Of a stretch of DNA of 64,000 nt, positions 55,201-63,176 are shown piece after piece. Both the position numbers and the translations under genes were made by a program. Each line of letters opens with the position of its first letter. Within the stretch, counting starts at the first letter, position 1. This stretch comes from Oscillospiraceae bacterium (GTDB lineage: Bacteria > Bacillota > Clostridia > Oscillospirales > Acutalibacteraceae). Under the pieces are notes generated by a model. It was not told where the DNA came from, ran no database searches, and saw only the letters and a program-made list of their open reading frames with translations. Where the stretch lies: NCBI GenBank assembly GCA_015066295.1, contig SVOR01000002.1, positions 1 to 64,000 of the forward strand, in the 5' to 3' direction.

Positions 55201-55518
55201 CGCGCTATGGATAAGGATAATTCCGGCGAGTATATACCGAAACTTGAATATACCAAGAAGGAAAAGAAGCTTAAAAATAATTCTTTTGTTTCTCCCGAAA
55301 TGTTTAATGGAATTTTTGATTATATTGAAAAGCTGCTTAAAAATATGGGAGAAAATCTCTATGCAGGTAAAATAGGGGCAACACCGACCGACGGTCTTGG
55401 CAGCGATGCCTGTGCATATTGTGATTATTATTCTATTTGCAATATTGAGGACAAGCCCCATGTGAAATCCGAAAAAATGCAAAATGCAGATGTTTTATTA
55501 AAAATAAAGGAGGTGTAG
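52252..55518 (+). CDS. addB: ATP-dependent helicase/nuclease subunit B
   Basis: 1088 aa from the ATG at 52252. Partner of AddA in double-strand break resection. Walker A GRAATGKT (Lys13) at the N-terminus, LLVPEQFTFECERTLL next, and a RecB-type nuclease domain at the C-terminus with Asp and YKTG in LRVVDYKTGTKI. The four Cys of the AddB 4Fe-4S cluster are visible: one in HKCRFSYF and three in CAYCDYYSIC. An in-frame ATG at 52222 lies inside the hairpin and is rejected in favour of GAGGTGAGTTTT-ATG. addA follows after 2 nt. Confidence 0.95.
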   Translation: MLQFIYGRAATGKTYTVFERIKNDVENAKQVVLLVPEQFTFECERTLLHTLGDRSSTNVSVLSFTRLYDEICRKKGGRVADVITEFDRVLLIFRAISAVADNLKLWAKYKNSPRFAQIIADIITELKSSAISPDDLKNTIDKISEDYLKDKLEDLSLIYGAYNALLGNTFLDPADSLSRLNDNLLDYKYFENKTVYIDSFKNFTGQQYKILERIISQAKDVVCCFTADEIKADNNNLFYNVRSTAEKIIKIANKYGVEMGDNIKLETHHYTNEELATVEKALLNIPSEKIEKESEFVTLCKCPTRYDEASFAASTIRRLVRTKGYRYKDFVIICRDAENYQKSVIRACEENGVFCFCDQRKSITYQPLTVFIDSLLLLSQSFSTQNILDLLKTGFVLENSEELMQLNNYIYLWNISGAAWRSEWDMNPREFGEIKDRYRKAAEQTIIGVNRSRRRAIEVADEFLTHFKGSPSDMVKAILKTLKTCKVADKLKVYTNNLTCHGLLSQADDARQSWDIIMQIFDGIVKCLPDKEITAKEFIDAWKLAVDFATIGNIPQMLDEVTFGSADRIKPSRPKVAFILGLNQNEFPKVIVSNGIFADSEREKLIEGGLEINSNGFETVIDEDYLAYTSLCCATERLYLSYSASDNSGKSIEPSSIVDTLLGGALNIRVLDFADLKLEDSIPETLRSAEARMCAEYGKNNNNSKTIEYALKDFSDISIDNYLSTFDKRLSSISDETAKKLFGKEVSMSATQFDVYHKCRFSYFCKYGLGLKSIQPATFNVLQRGLIVHYAMQRIIEDYGDVIGTLSRDKTDELVDGYIDEYLQNIPGYKNIETERLKFIVNKISLIAKDVVFHIVCEFAQSSFTPKYCELEIGKKKTIESAPISVTDDVEFSIIGSVDRVDLWNGYLRVVDYKTGTKIFQLPDILLGLNMQMLIYLYSIIHSKNKELNSLTPAGVLYMPSKRDKDGAALTMNGIIVEDEDIVRAMDKDNSGEYIPKLEYTKKEKKLKNNSFVSPEMFNGIFDYIEKLLKNMGENLYAGKIGATPTDGLGSDACAYCDYYSICNIEDKPHVKSEKMQNADVLLKIKEV

Positions 55519-55520
55519 TT

Positions 55521-58500
55521 TTGGCTATCGAATTTACCAAATCTCAAGAAAACGCTATTGAGGCGGCATCCGGCGCGCTTGTGTCGGCAGCGGCAGGCTC
55601 AGGTAAAACGGCAGTTTTGGTGGAACGCGTAATACGTAAGCTTTGCGGCAAAAACCCAATTGATGCCGACCGATTGCTTGTGGTTACCTTTACCGATGCG
55701 GCCGCAAGAGAAATGCGTATGCGTATTGAAAAGCGTATAGGTGAGGAGTGCCGCAAACATCCTGACAATCATTTTTTAGTCAAGCAAAAACTACAACTCA
55801 GAAGCGCTAAAATTTGCACCATCGACTCATTTTGTATCGAGCTTGTAAGAGAGAATTTCGACCGACTTGGCATAAATCCCGATTTTTCAATTGCCGATGA
55901 GGGCTATTTGGTTGTGCTTGCCGAAAACACTCTGACCGAGATTTTAAACGAATGCTTCGATAATAATTCGGAAGAATTTAAAACCTTGGCCGCCGCTGTT
56001 TCAAACGATTTTGATGAAGGTGACCTCAGAGGTTACATAAAAGGAATTTATAGATTTGCACAAAATATGCCTTTCCCGGATGAATGGATTTCGGAACAAT
56101 TAAAAAGGTGTAGAGAAGAAAATGCCATATCTGACACCTTTGACACAATATTTCAAATTGCCGAGAAAAAGATAATTGCGGCATACCAAAAAATGCAATT
56201 TGCAATTAAGGCGCTTGATGATTATGGCGACCCCGCCAACCAGCTTTTGCAGAATTTCAATAACGGTAGCGACGATATTGAAATACTTTTAAAGCACGTT
56301 AATGAGCGTAATTTTGACAAATTAAATGAACTTGTTTCTACCTTTAAATTTGATGATTTGCCAAGAATTAAGGGCATAAACGATATTCCCGAGGCGGTTA
56401 GCGCCAAAAATTTAAGAGAAGAGGCTAAGGCTATAATTGAATCTCTTAAAAATATTTTTTACACCGATTATGCTTCAGCCGAGGCTGACCTTAAATTTTC
56501 GGCAGAGCTTACCGAAACTCTTTTAAAATTAACCCTTCAATATTCAAAGGCGTTCTCCTTAAAACGTGAAGAAAAGAATATAATGACCTTCTCGGATACC
56601 GAGCATTTGGCGCTAAAACTTCTTTGCGAGTATTCTGATGGCGATATTGTTTTAAGGGAAGATGCAAGCAATATCATCAACCGCTTTGACGAGGTTTTGG
56701 TTGACGAATTTCAAGACACCAACAATATGCAAAACATTCTATTTTCGGTGCTTGCCGATAATGAGTCTAAGTTGTTTGTTGTTGGTGACCTAAAACAGAG
56801 CATTTATCGTTTCCGTGGCGCTAATCCTAAAAACTTTAATGAGAAAAAGGAACGCTATATTGATTATGATAAGTCTTCTGCCAACGACCTTAAAAGAATA
56901 ATACTTGGCAATAATTTCAGAAGTCGTGAGGGCGTTTGTGATTTTGTTAACTTCTTTTTTGACATAATGATGACGGGCAAAAAAAGTCTGATTCAATATG
57001 ATAAGGATGACCATCTTATCTTTTCGGCAAAAGATTATCCCACGCTTAATCAACCCGATGTTGAGGTAGCATTTATAGAGCCGGAAAACGCAAGGAATAC
57101 CACCGAGCCTGACGCTAAAAATATTGCGGCTTTTATCCATAAGTTTATGGCAGAGGGTCAACTTACCGATAAGAACACAAAAATGCCCAGAAAACCAAAA
57201 TTCAGCGATTTTACCATATTGTTTAGAAACTTATCGAGCAAAGGCACTGCCTATGCGATGGAATTAGAAAAATATGGCATTCCCGTTTCGTACAGTCTTG
57301 ACGGATATACCGAAAATGCCGAAGTACAAATGATTTTTTCGCTACTTAAGGCTATTGAAAATCCAACAAGAAACATTGAATTGGTTGCAACCATGATGTC
57401 GCCGATATTTATGTTTACCGCCGAGCAAATCGCTCAAATACGACTCACCAAAAAAGGCGGAGATTTTATTTCGGCAGTCATAACGGCGGCAGAAAAGGGC
57501 GACACCAAGTGTCAAAACTTTTTAAATAAGCTTAATCTTTATTCAAATATGGCGGCAACAAGCTCTATTGGTGATTTGCTTAATTTTATTTACGATGATA
57601 CAGGCATTTTAAATGTCGTAAGCGTGCTTGATAAGGGCGGAAATCGCCGAAGCAACCTGCTGTTACTAAATTCCTTGGCGGCTACCTACGATAGTAATAC
57701 CTCGCTTAATAATTTGTCGGTGTTTATTGAGTATATAATCAAGCTATCCGAGAAAAACATTAAAGGCGCAGGTGTATCGGCAGGTGAGGACAGCGTAACG
57801 CTTATGACTATTCACAAGTCAAAAGGATTACAATTCCCCGTATGTATTATTGCCGATACTGCTACCTCGTTTAGTCATGCTGATACCTCTGATAAACTGC
57901 TTGTTGATGAGATGGGCGGCGTTTCTTTCAAATTTAATTCTAAAAACGATTCGTCACTTGTTTCTCCGCTTAGCCGAGAGGTTATTTCGGGTCGTATACG
58001 TGACGAACAATTGGCTGAGGAGTTAAGACTTCTATACGTTGCCTTTACGCGAGCTGAGGAAAAACTGTTTGTTTCGGTACCTGTTAAGGACGTCGAAGAA
58101 AGGCTTATGCAGTGTGTCGTGCCCGTAATATATTCTGATAGTTATCAAAAATATTCCGATTTAATTACCTATGGTAATTCCTATGCGGCATGGTTGATTT
58201 CTGCTTTGGCTGTGCATCAATCCTCGCAGGATATATTTAAACAAAAAAATATGTTTGAATTGGTGAATAACGATTCACTTAAGATTTCGGTTAACTTTGA
58301 TAAGGAATTAACCGTTGAGGGCGCTTCGGCAGAGGCGACAGAAAAAGAGGTTTTACCGAATTTAGAGCTTGCAAATAGAATTGCCGACGCTCTTTCGTAT
58401 GAGTATCCGTATGAGTCGCTCAAAAATATCGAATCAAAAGCATCGGTTACCGAGCTTGCCCATAAGGCAGAAAAGGGAGACTTTAGTTTCACTTCGTCAC

Positions 58501-59033
58501 CTGCATTTTTATCTGCAAAGGGTATGACGGCGGCGCAAATCGGTACCGCAACACACCGCTTTATGCAGTTTGCAGATTTTGAAAATGCCAAGCGTGATTT
58601 AGAGGGTGAAATAGAGCGGCTTTATGAGTGGCAGTTTATTACCTATAGCGAAAAGCAGGCAATAAATACCGAGGCGGTTTCTAAGTTTTTTGATAGCGAG
58701 CTTTACAGACGTATTGCTAATGCAGAACGAATAGAACGAGAAATGCGTTTTCTTACCGAAATTGAAGCCGGACAAATCAATGACCAATTACCCGAAGACA
58801 TAAAAAAAGAAAAAATTGTTGTTCAAGGTTCGGTTGACTGTGTATTTGTTGAGGATAACCAAATTGTAGTAATCGATTTTAAAACCGACCGTATTAAAAG
58901 TGAAGACGAACTGAATGCGGCATACGGCGAACAGCTTGACATTTACGCTAAGGCCTGTCAAAAGATTTTTGAAAAACCGATTAAGGAAAAGCTTATCTAT
59001 TCGTTCGCTTTAGGTAAGGCTATTAAACAATAA
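55521..59033 (+). CDS. addA: ATP-dependent helicase/nuclease subunit A
   Basis: 1170 aa, TTG start with AAAGGAGGTG 6 nt upstream. UvrD/Rep-type 3'-5' helicase with a C-terminal nuclease. Walker A SAAAGSGKTAVLVERV (Lys29), Walker B VLVDEFQDTNN, VGDLKQSIYRFRGA, TIHKSKGLQFPV and LLYVAFTRAEEKL are the helicase motifs. VVIDFKTDRIKS is the nuclease core. Works with AddB on DNA ends and recognises a Chi-like site in related bacteria. Followed by a bidirectional terminator. Confidence 0.97.
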   Translation: MAIEFTKSQENAIEAASGALVSAAAGSGKTAVLVERVIRKLCGKNPIDADRLLVVTFTDAAAREMRMRIEKRIGEECRKHPDNHFLVKQKLQLRSAKICTIDSFCIELVRENFDRLGINPDFSIADEGYLVVLAENTLTEILNECFDNNSEEFKTLAAAVSNDFDEGDLRGYIKGIYRFAQNMPFPDEWISEQLKRCREENAISDTFDTIFQIAEKKIIAAYQKMQFAIKALDDYGDPANQLLQNFNNGSDDIEILLKHVNERNFDKLNELVSTFKFDDLPRIKGINDIPEAVSAKNLREEAKAIIESLKNIFYTDYASAEADLKFSAELTETLLKLTLQYSKAFSLKREEKNIMTFSDTEHLALKLLCEYSDGDIVLREDASNIINRFDEVLVDEFQDTNNMQNILFSVLADNESKLFVVGDLKQSIYRFRGANPKNFNEKKERYIDYDKSSANDLKRIILGNNFRSREGVCDFVNFFFDIMMTGKKSLIQYDKDDHLIFSAKDYPTLNQPDVEVAFIEPENARNTTEPDAKNIAAFIHKFMAEGQLTDKNTKMPRKPKFSDFTILFRNLSSKGTAYAMELEKYGIPVSYSLDGYTENAEVQMIFSLLKAIENPTRNIELVATMMSPIFMFTAEQIAQIRLTKKGGDFISAVITAAEKGDTKCQNFLNKLNLYSNMAATSSIGDLLNFIYDDTGILNVVSVLDKGGNRRSNLLLLNSLAATYDSNTSLNNLSVFIEYIIKLSEKNIKGAGVSAGEDSVTLMTIHKSKGLQFPVCIIADTATSFSHADTSDKLLVDEMGGVSFKFNSKNDSSLVSPLSREVISGRIRDEQLAEELRLLYVAFTRAEEKLFVSVPVKDVEERLMQCVVPVIYSDSYQKYSDLITYGNSYAAWLISALAVHQSSQDIFKQKNMFELVNNDSLKISVNFDKELTVEGASAEATEKEVLPNLELANRIADALSYEYPYESLKNIESKASVTELAHKAEKGDFSFTSSPAFLSAKGMTAAQIGTATHRFMQFADFENAKRDLEGEIERLYEWQFITYSEKQAINTEAVSKFFDSELYRRIANAERIEREMRFLTEIEAGQINDQLPEDIKKEKIVVQGSVDCVFVEDNQIVVIDFKTDRIKSEDELNAAYGEQLDIYAKACQKIFEKPIKEKLIYSFALGKAIKQ

Positions 59034-59058
59034 AAAGGAGTGCGTTGCACTCCTTTTT
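59032..59058. terminator. Bidirectional terminator between addA and dpaB
   Basis: 12-bp stem AAAAAGGAGTGC/GCACTCCTTTTT with loop GTT. It overlaps the addA stop codon on one side and the dpaB stop codon on the other. Confidence 0.92.
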
Positions 59059-59638
59059 ATTGTTTGTTTATCAGTATTGGTTGTAGCTGTTCACCGCTGA
59101 GTGCGGCAAACATTGTTTCAAGTGTTTTATCAAAGTCGGCAATTAGGGAATTGTTTTTGCCCTTTGGGTCATCCTGCCCAAAAGGTATAAAATAAATATT
59201 TTTTGTGTTCAAAAGTTTTCCTATATTAACTGCCGAAGCACCGAGTGCGTCGTTAGTTGCAATTCCAAGCACTACGGGGCGATTATTTCTTAAATGCGCC
59301 TTAACCGCCATAGTTACCGATGAATCGGTGATGCCGTTGGCAATTTTGGCAAGTGTGTTTCCCGTACAGGGAGATACAATTAAAACATCAAGCAGTTTTT
59401 TGGGTCCGATCGGCTCGGCACCCGTTATGGAATGAATAATTTGGTTTTCGGTAATGCCGACAACCCTTTCACGCAAATCATCCGCTTTATTAAAACGGTT
59501 ATCGGTGTTATATACAACTTCAGACATTATTGGTATTAAATTGATTTTATTCTTTTTCAGAATTTCCAACTGTTTGACCGACTCTGCTATGGTGCAGAAG
59601 GAACCGCACAAGGCGTATCCTGCCGTTATTCCGGGCAT
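59057..59638 (-). CDS. dpaB: Dipicolinate synthase subunit B
   Basis: 193 aa flavoprotein-fold protein (SpoVFB). ITAGYALCGSFCTIAESVKQ, then PIMSEVVYNTDNRF, TGAEPIGPKKLLDVLIVSPC and TNDALGASAVNIGKLLNTKNIYF are the recognised blocks. With DpaA it turns dihydrodipicolinate into dipicolinic acid, the calcium-chelating compound of the spore core. GAGGAGATTTTT precedes the ATG, 12 nt after dpaA. Expected to be made in the mother cell late in sporulation; no sporulation-sigma promoter could be identified with confidence. Confidence 0.94.
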   Translation of the reverse strand: MPGITAGYALCGSFCTIAESVKQLEILKKNKINLIPIMSEVVYNTDNRFNKADDLRERVVGITENQIIHSITGAEPIGPKKLLDVLIVSPCTGNTLAKIANGITDSSVTMAVKAHLRNNRPVVLGIATNDALGASAVNIGKLLNTKNIYFIPFGQDDPKGKNNSLIADFDKTLETMFAALSGEQLQPILINKQ

Positions 59639-59650
59639 AAAAATCTCCTC

Positions 59651-60448
59651 TTATTTATTAGTTATTAGTTTAATAATGGTGGTGGTTAATATTTCTGCCG
59701 CCGTTTGTGGCGCACATTTTCCGGGAAGTCCCGAGGCAATTATAACGGGAATTCCTATTTTTTCTGCATATTTAAAATCAACACCGAACGGGGCAGAGGC
59801 AAGCTCAATAATCAAGCAATCCTTTTTGCAGCCCTTTAATACCGCTTCATCTAAAACAAGAGAATCAACCGTATTAAAAATTATATCGTAATTTTGAGCA
59901 CTGTTTTTGATTTCGTATGTGTTTATTGCGTTAAAGCCCTGCGCCTTAATAAAGGCAAAGTCTATATCGCGTCGTGCCGAAACGGTTACGTTTGCCCTTA
60001 AACCTTTTAATCGGTCGGCTAAAATCTTGCCGCATTTACCGTTGCCAACGACAAGGCAGTTGCTTTTCCACAAGGTGTGGGGTGTATTTTTAATTGCAAT
60101 TTCAATCGCACCCTCTGCGGTGGGCACTGCATTTAAAAAGGTTAGCTCATCATCCTTACCGTAATCGATTGACTCAATATTAACAAAGCTATAATTTCCG
60201 CATAAAACCTTTTGTCGGTTTATCTTTTTAATTATTTCTGCTAAAAAGAGTTTATCCTCACTCAGCGTGTTGTTAACGGTTAGTCCGTCCTTGGTTGTCG
60301 GGTAAGGGAAAACAATACAATCATAGTCATCGAAATTCATATTTAATTGATTTCGTTTGGTAATGTGCTCGGTTAGGTGTCCTGCGTTTTTTAAATTATC
60401 TCTTACTATTTCTTGTCGGCGGTCGCCGCCGATTAGAAGTATGTTCAT
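59651..60448 (-). CDS. dpaA: Dipicolinate synthase subunit A
   Basis: 265 aa from the ATG at 60448, preceded by GGTGAATTTA; an in-frame extension to 60478 runs into the upstream terminator and is rejected. The N-terminal domain (ILLIGGDRRQEIVRDNL, DCIVFPYPTTKDGLTVNN) is followed by a Rossmann domain (CLVVGNGKCGKILADRLKGL). ELASAPFGVDFKYAEKIGI and GLPGKCAPQTAAEIL lie near the end. It is the NADPH-binding partner of DpaB. Its presence is the best evidence in the window that the organism forms endospores. Confidence 0.94.
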   Translation of the reverse strand: MNILLIGGDRRQEIVRDNLKNAGHLTEHITKRNQLNMNFDDYDCIVFPYPTTKDGLTVNNTLSEDKLFLAEIIKKINRQKVLCGNYSFVNIESIDYGKDDELTFLNAVPTAEGAIEIAIKNTPHTLWKSNCLVVGNGKCGKILADRLKGLRANVTVSARRDIDFAFIKAQGFNAINTYEIKNSAQNYDIIFNTVDSLVLDEAVLKGCKKDCLIIELASAPFGVDFKYAEKIGIPVIIASGLPGKCAPQTAAEILTTTIIKLITNK

Positions 60449-60463
60449 TAAATTCACCACACA

Positions 60464-60507
60464 AAAAATAAGCGTCATAAAATGCTATACTACATTTTAT
60501 GACGCTT
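60464..60507 (-). terminator. Terminator of cca
   Basis: 15-bp inverted repeat AAGCGTCATAAAATG (60470-60484) and CATTTTATGACGCTT (60493-60507) with an 8-nt loop. On the minus strand it is followed by ATTTTTT. It separates cca from dpaAB. Confidence 0.85.
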
Positions 60508-60518
60508 GTAATTTTGGG

Positions 60519-61682
60519 TTACATATTTCCAATTAGCTCGAGCAGCTTTTCTTTAGTGTTAAGTGAATTATCCTTTATAACTGCTGCTAGCAGTTTTTCA
60601 AGAATAACACCAATATCATTATTTTTATAACCAAACTCTATTAAAGAATTTCCGTTTATATCTAAGTGTTTAATAAGATAGGCTTCGTTGTTCTTAAATA
60701 TTTCGTTTAATTCTTTTTGAGCATATTGGGTATTTATATTTTTGTAAATTTCAAGATAATTAAGATAATCTGCGATATCAGACTTTGATAAACGTCTTAG
60801 CATTAGCTTTAAATCAGTTTTATCTGGGTCTAGAGAAACTTTCTCGGCGAATAAAAGGTTTTCACAGTATTTTTTAAGCTCGTTATCAGTTTTAAGCAGT
60901 TTACACAAATCAAGTGGGGAAACGTCACATAATTTAGAGAACAAATAAAAGCGAAGCTCGCGGCTTTTGTTTACTTTACCGATAAGCTCGGGGGTTTTAA
61001 TAGATTTAATTCCTAAAAATTCGAACCCACCGTTTTTGCAAATCAAATCAATTTTTTCGGGGTAATCGCTGCATAAAATCTGAATTAATTCTGAAAAAAT
61101 ACGCTCTGCGCTTATGAATTTTAACAGATGAATGTTTTTAATAATTCCGTCGATGGTCGATTTTTCAATTTTAAAATTAAATCGTGACGCAAAGCGAACG
61201 GCTCTAAGAATTCGCAAAGCGTCCTCACAAAAACGCTCATCGGCATTTCCGACGGCACGTATAACGCCGTCTGCAAGGTCGGATTTACCGCCAAATAAAT
61301 CTAAAAGTCCGCTTTTTTCATTATATGCCATAGCATTTATTGTGAAATCTCGGCGGCTTAAATCAAACTTAATGTCAGACACAAAGCTTACCTGCTCGGG
61401 TGAGCGATGATTATTGTAGTCACCGTCATTTCTAAAGGTGGTAACTTCGACATTGTTGTTATCACTTACGACAGTAACCGTGCCGTGTTTGATACCCGTC
61501 TTGATAGTCTTATCAAATATAGCGCAAATTTCATCAGGTAAAGCGGAGGTGGTTACGTCAAAGTCTGCGGGCGTTTTTCCTAAAATTAAATCACGAACAG
61601 AGCCACCGACAATATATGCCTCGTGGCCGTTTTCTTCAAGCGTTTTTATAATATTTCGTACAAAATCGGGTAAAATATACAT
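60519..61682 (-). CDS. cca: CCA-adding tRNA nucleotidyltransferase
   Basis: 387 aa class II enzyme. YIVGGSVRDLILGKTPADFD followed by VTT gives the G-G/D-x-D catalytic head; RRDFTINAMAYNE and ERFCEDALRILRAVRFASRF are the next family blocks. It repairs or adds the 3' CCA of tRNAs. The C-terminal half is less conserved but of normal length. The start MYILPDF is preceded by AAGAGGAAAAAA. Monocistronic, divergent from murC. Confidence 0.95.
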   Translation of the reverse strand: MYILPDFVRNIIKTLEENGHEAYIVGGSVRDLILGKTPADFDVTTSALPDEICAIFDKTIKTGIKHGTVTVVSDNNNVEVTTFRNDGDYNNHRSPEQVSFVSDIKFDLSRRDFTINAMAYNEKSGLLDLFGGKSDLADGVIRAVGNADERFCEDALRILRAVRFASRFNFKIEKSTIDGIIKNIHLLKFISAERIFSELIQILCSDYPEKIDLICKNGGFEFLGIKSIKTPELIGKVNKSRELRFYLFSKLCDVSPLDLCKLLKTDNELKKYCENLLFAEKVSLDPDKTDLKLMLRRLSKSDIADYLNYLEIYKNINTQYAQKELNEIFKNNEAYLIKHLDINGNSLIEFGYKNNDIGVILEKLLAAVIKDNSLNTKEKLLELIGNM

Positions 61683-61768
61683 TTTTTTCCTCTTTAAATA
61701 AAATAGTTGTTTATTTTTTAATTGTTTTGCAATATAATAGAAATGTAAAATCTGTAAGGGGATTATTT

Positions 61769-63145
61769 ATGAAACAGTTACGCGAAGAAGATAAAATCAT
61801 TCAAAATGTAAAAAAAGTTCATATGATAGGTATCGGCGGTTCGGGTATGTGTCCGCTTGCCGAGATACTCCATTCAAAAGGCTATATACTAACCGGTTCC
61901 GATAATAACATAAGCGACCCGCTTAAAAGGGTTAAGGCGCTCGGTGTTACGGTTTATATGGGACACAATGCCGAAAACGTTAAGGGTGCCGAATTGGTTG
62001 TCTATTCTGCGGCTATTAGTCAGGATAACCCTGAAATTGTATATGCCAAGGAAAACGGCATACCGACTATGGAGCGTTCGCATTTGCTTGGCGCTTTAAC
62101 CCGTATGTATGATAACGTTATCGGCGTGTGTGGTACGCACGGCAAAACCTCTACCACCTCTATGATAACACAAATTTTGTATTTAAACAAGTTAGATCCC
62201 ACAGCGGTTATCGGCGGTAAGCTTCCGCTTATCAATTCTAACGGCAGAACAGGGCAGACCGAGAATATGGTTTGCGAGGCTTGCGAGTTTGTTGATACAT
62301 TTTTGCAAATGTCACCCGATGTGTCGGTTTTGCTAAATATAGATAACGACCATTTAGATTATTTTAAAACGATGGATAATCTCGTGTTATCCTTCCACAA
62401 GTTTATCGCTATGTCAAAGCTCGCTTTTATTAACGGTGATGATATACTCGTTAAAAAGGCGGCAGAAAACATTGATGCTAAAATAATCACCTTTGGTTTA
62501 GATAAGTCTAACGATTATTATGCCGATAATTTAAGGCAGTCTAAATTCGGCTATGCATTTGATGTGTTTAAGGGCGGCAAAAAACTAGTTAATATAGAAA
62601 TGCATATACCCGGTTATCACAACGTAATGAACGGTCTTGCCGCAATAGCTGTCGCAGATTATATGGGTGCGGCACCCGATGGTATTAAAACTGCACTTGA
62701 GCAGTTTACAGGTGCGGGCAGACGCTTTGAATTTTTGGGTGAGTATAACGGCTTTGTGCTTGCCGATGATTATGCGCACCATCCCACCGAAATTAAAGCA
62801 ACTCTCTCGGCGGCAAAGACGCTTGATTATAAGCGAGTAATTGCGGTATTCCAACCCTTTACTTTTTCAAGGACTGCACTTTTGCGTGATGAGTTTATTG
62901 AGTCTTTGAAGATTGCCGATAAGGTGATTTTGATGCCGATTATGGGCTCGCGTGAAAAGAACACCTACGGAATTTCCTCAGAGGATATTGCATGCAAATT
63001 AGATGATGCAGTAGTGCGTGATACCTTTGAAGAGGTCGCAGATGAAATTATAGGCATCGCAAAGGATGGCGATTTAGTCATTACAATGGGAGGCGGCGAT
63101 ATCTATAAAGCGGCTCATATCGTTCAAGATAAATTAGGAAAATAA
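61769..63145 (+). CDS. murC: UDP-N-acetylmuramate-L-alanine ligase
   Basis: 458 aa from the ATG at 61769, the usual length. Adds L-Ala to UDP-MurNAc in peptidoglycan synthesis. N-terminal VHMIGIGGSGMCPLAEIL, the ATP loop GVCGTHGKTSTTSM (Lys126), then ADDYAHHPTEIKATLSAAK and ITMGGGDIYKAAH. AAGGGGATTATTT precedes the ATG; the frame extends 14 codons upstream over a TATAAT at 61733-61738 that is probably the -10 box of its promoter, so the extension is rejected. Confidence 0.97.
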   Translation: MKQLREEDKIIQNVKKVHMIGIGGSGMCPLAEILHSKGYILTGSDNNISDPLKRVKALGVTVYMGHNAENVKGAELVVYSAAISQDNPEIVYAKENGIPTMERSHLLGALTRMYDNVIGVCGTHGKTSTTSMITQILYLNKLDPTAVIGGKLPLINSNGRTGQTENMVCEACEFVDTFLQMSPDVSVLLNIDNDHLDYFKTMDNLVLSFHKFIAMSKLAFINGDDILVKKAAENIDAKIITFGLDKSNDYYADNLRQSKFGYAFDVFKGGKKLVNIEMHIPGYHNVMNGLAAIAVADYMGAAPDGIKTALEQFTGAGRRFEFLGEYNGFVLADDYAHHPTEIKATLSAAKTLDYKRVIAVFQPFTFSRTALLRDEFIESLKIADKVILMPIMGSREKNTYGISSEDIACKLDDAVVRDTFEEVADEIIGIAKDGDLVITMGGGDIYKAAHIVQDKLGK

Positions 63146-63147
63146 TT

Positions 63148-63176
63148 AAAAGGCGTACTTAGTACGCCTTTTTTAT
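63148..63176. terminator. Bidirectional terminator after murC
   Basis: 11-bp stem AAAAGGCGTAC/GTACGCCTTTT with loop TTA and T-rich flanks on both strands, between the convergent murC and the gene ending at 63173. Confidence 0.92.

Noticed and set aside
60449..60518. Sporulation sigma-factor promoter for dpaAB
   Set aside because: A CATAAAAT-like -10 is visible on the minus strand, but it is part of the cca terminator stem and no matching -35 lies at the right distance.
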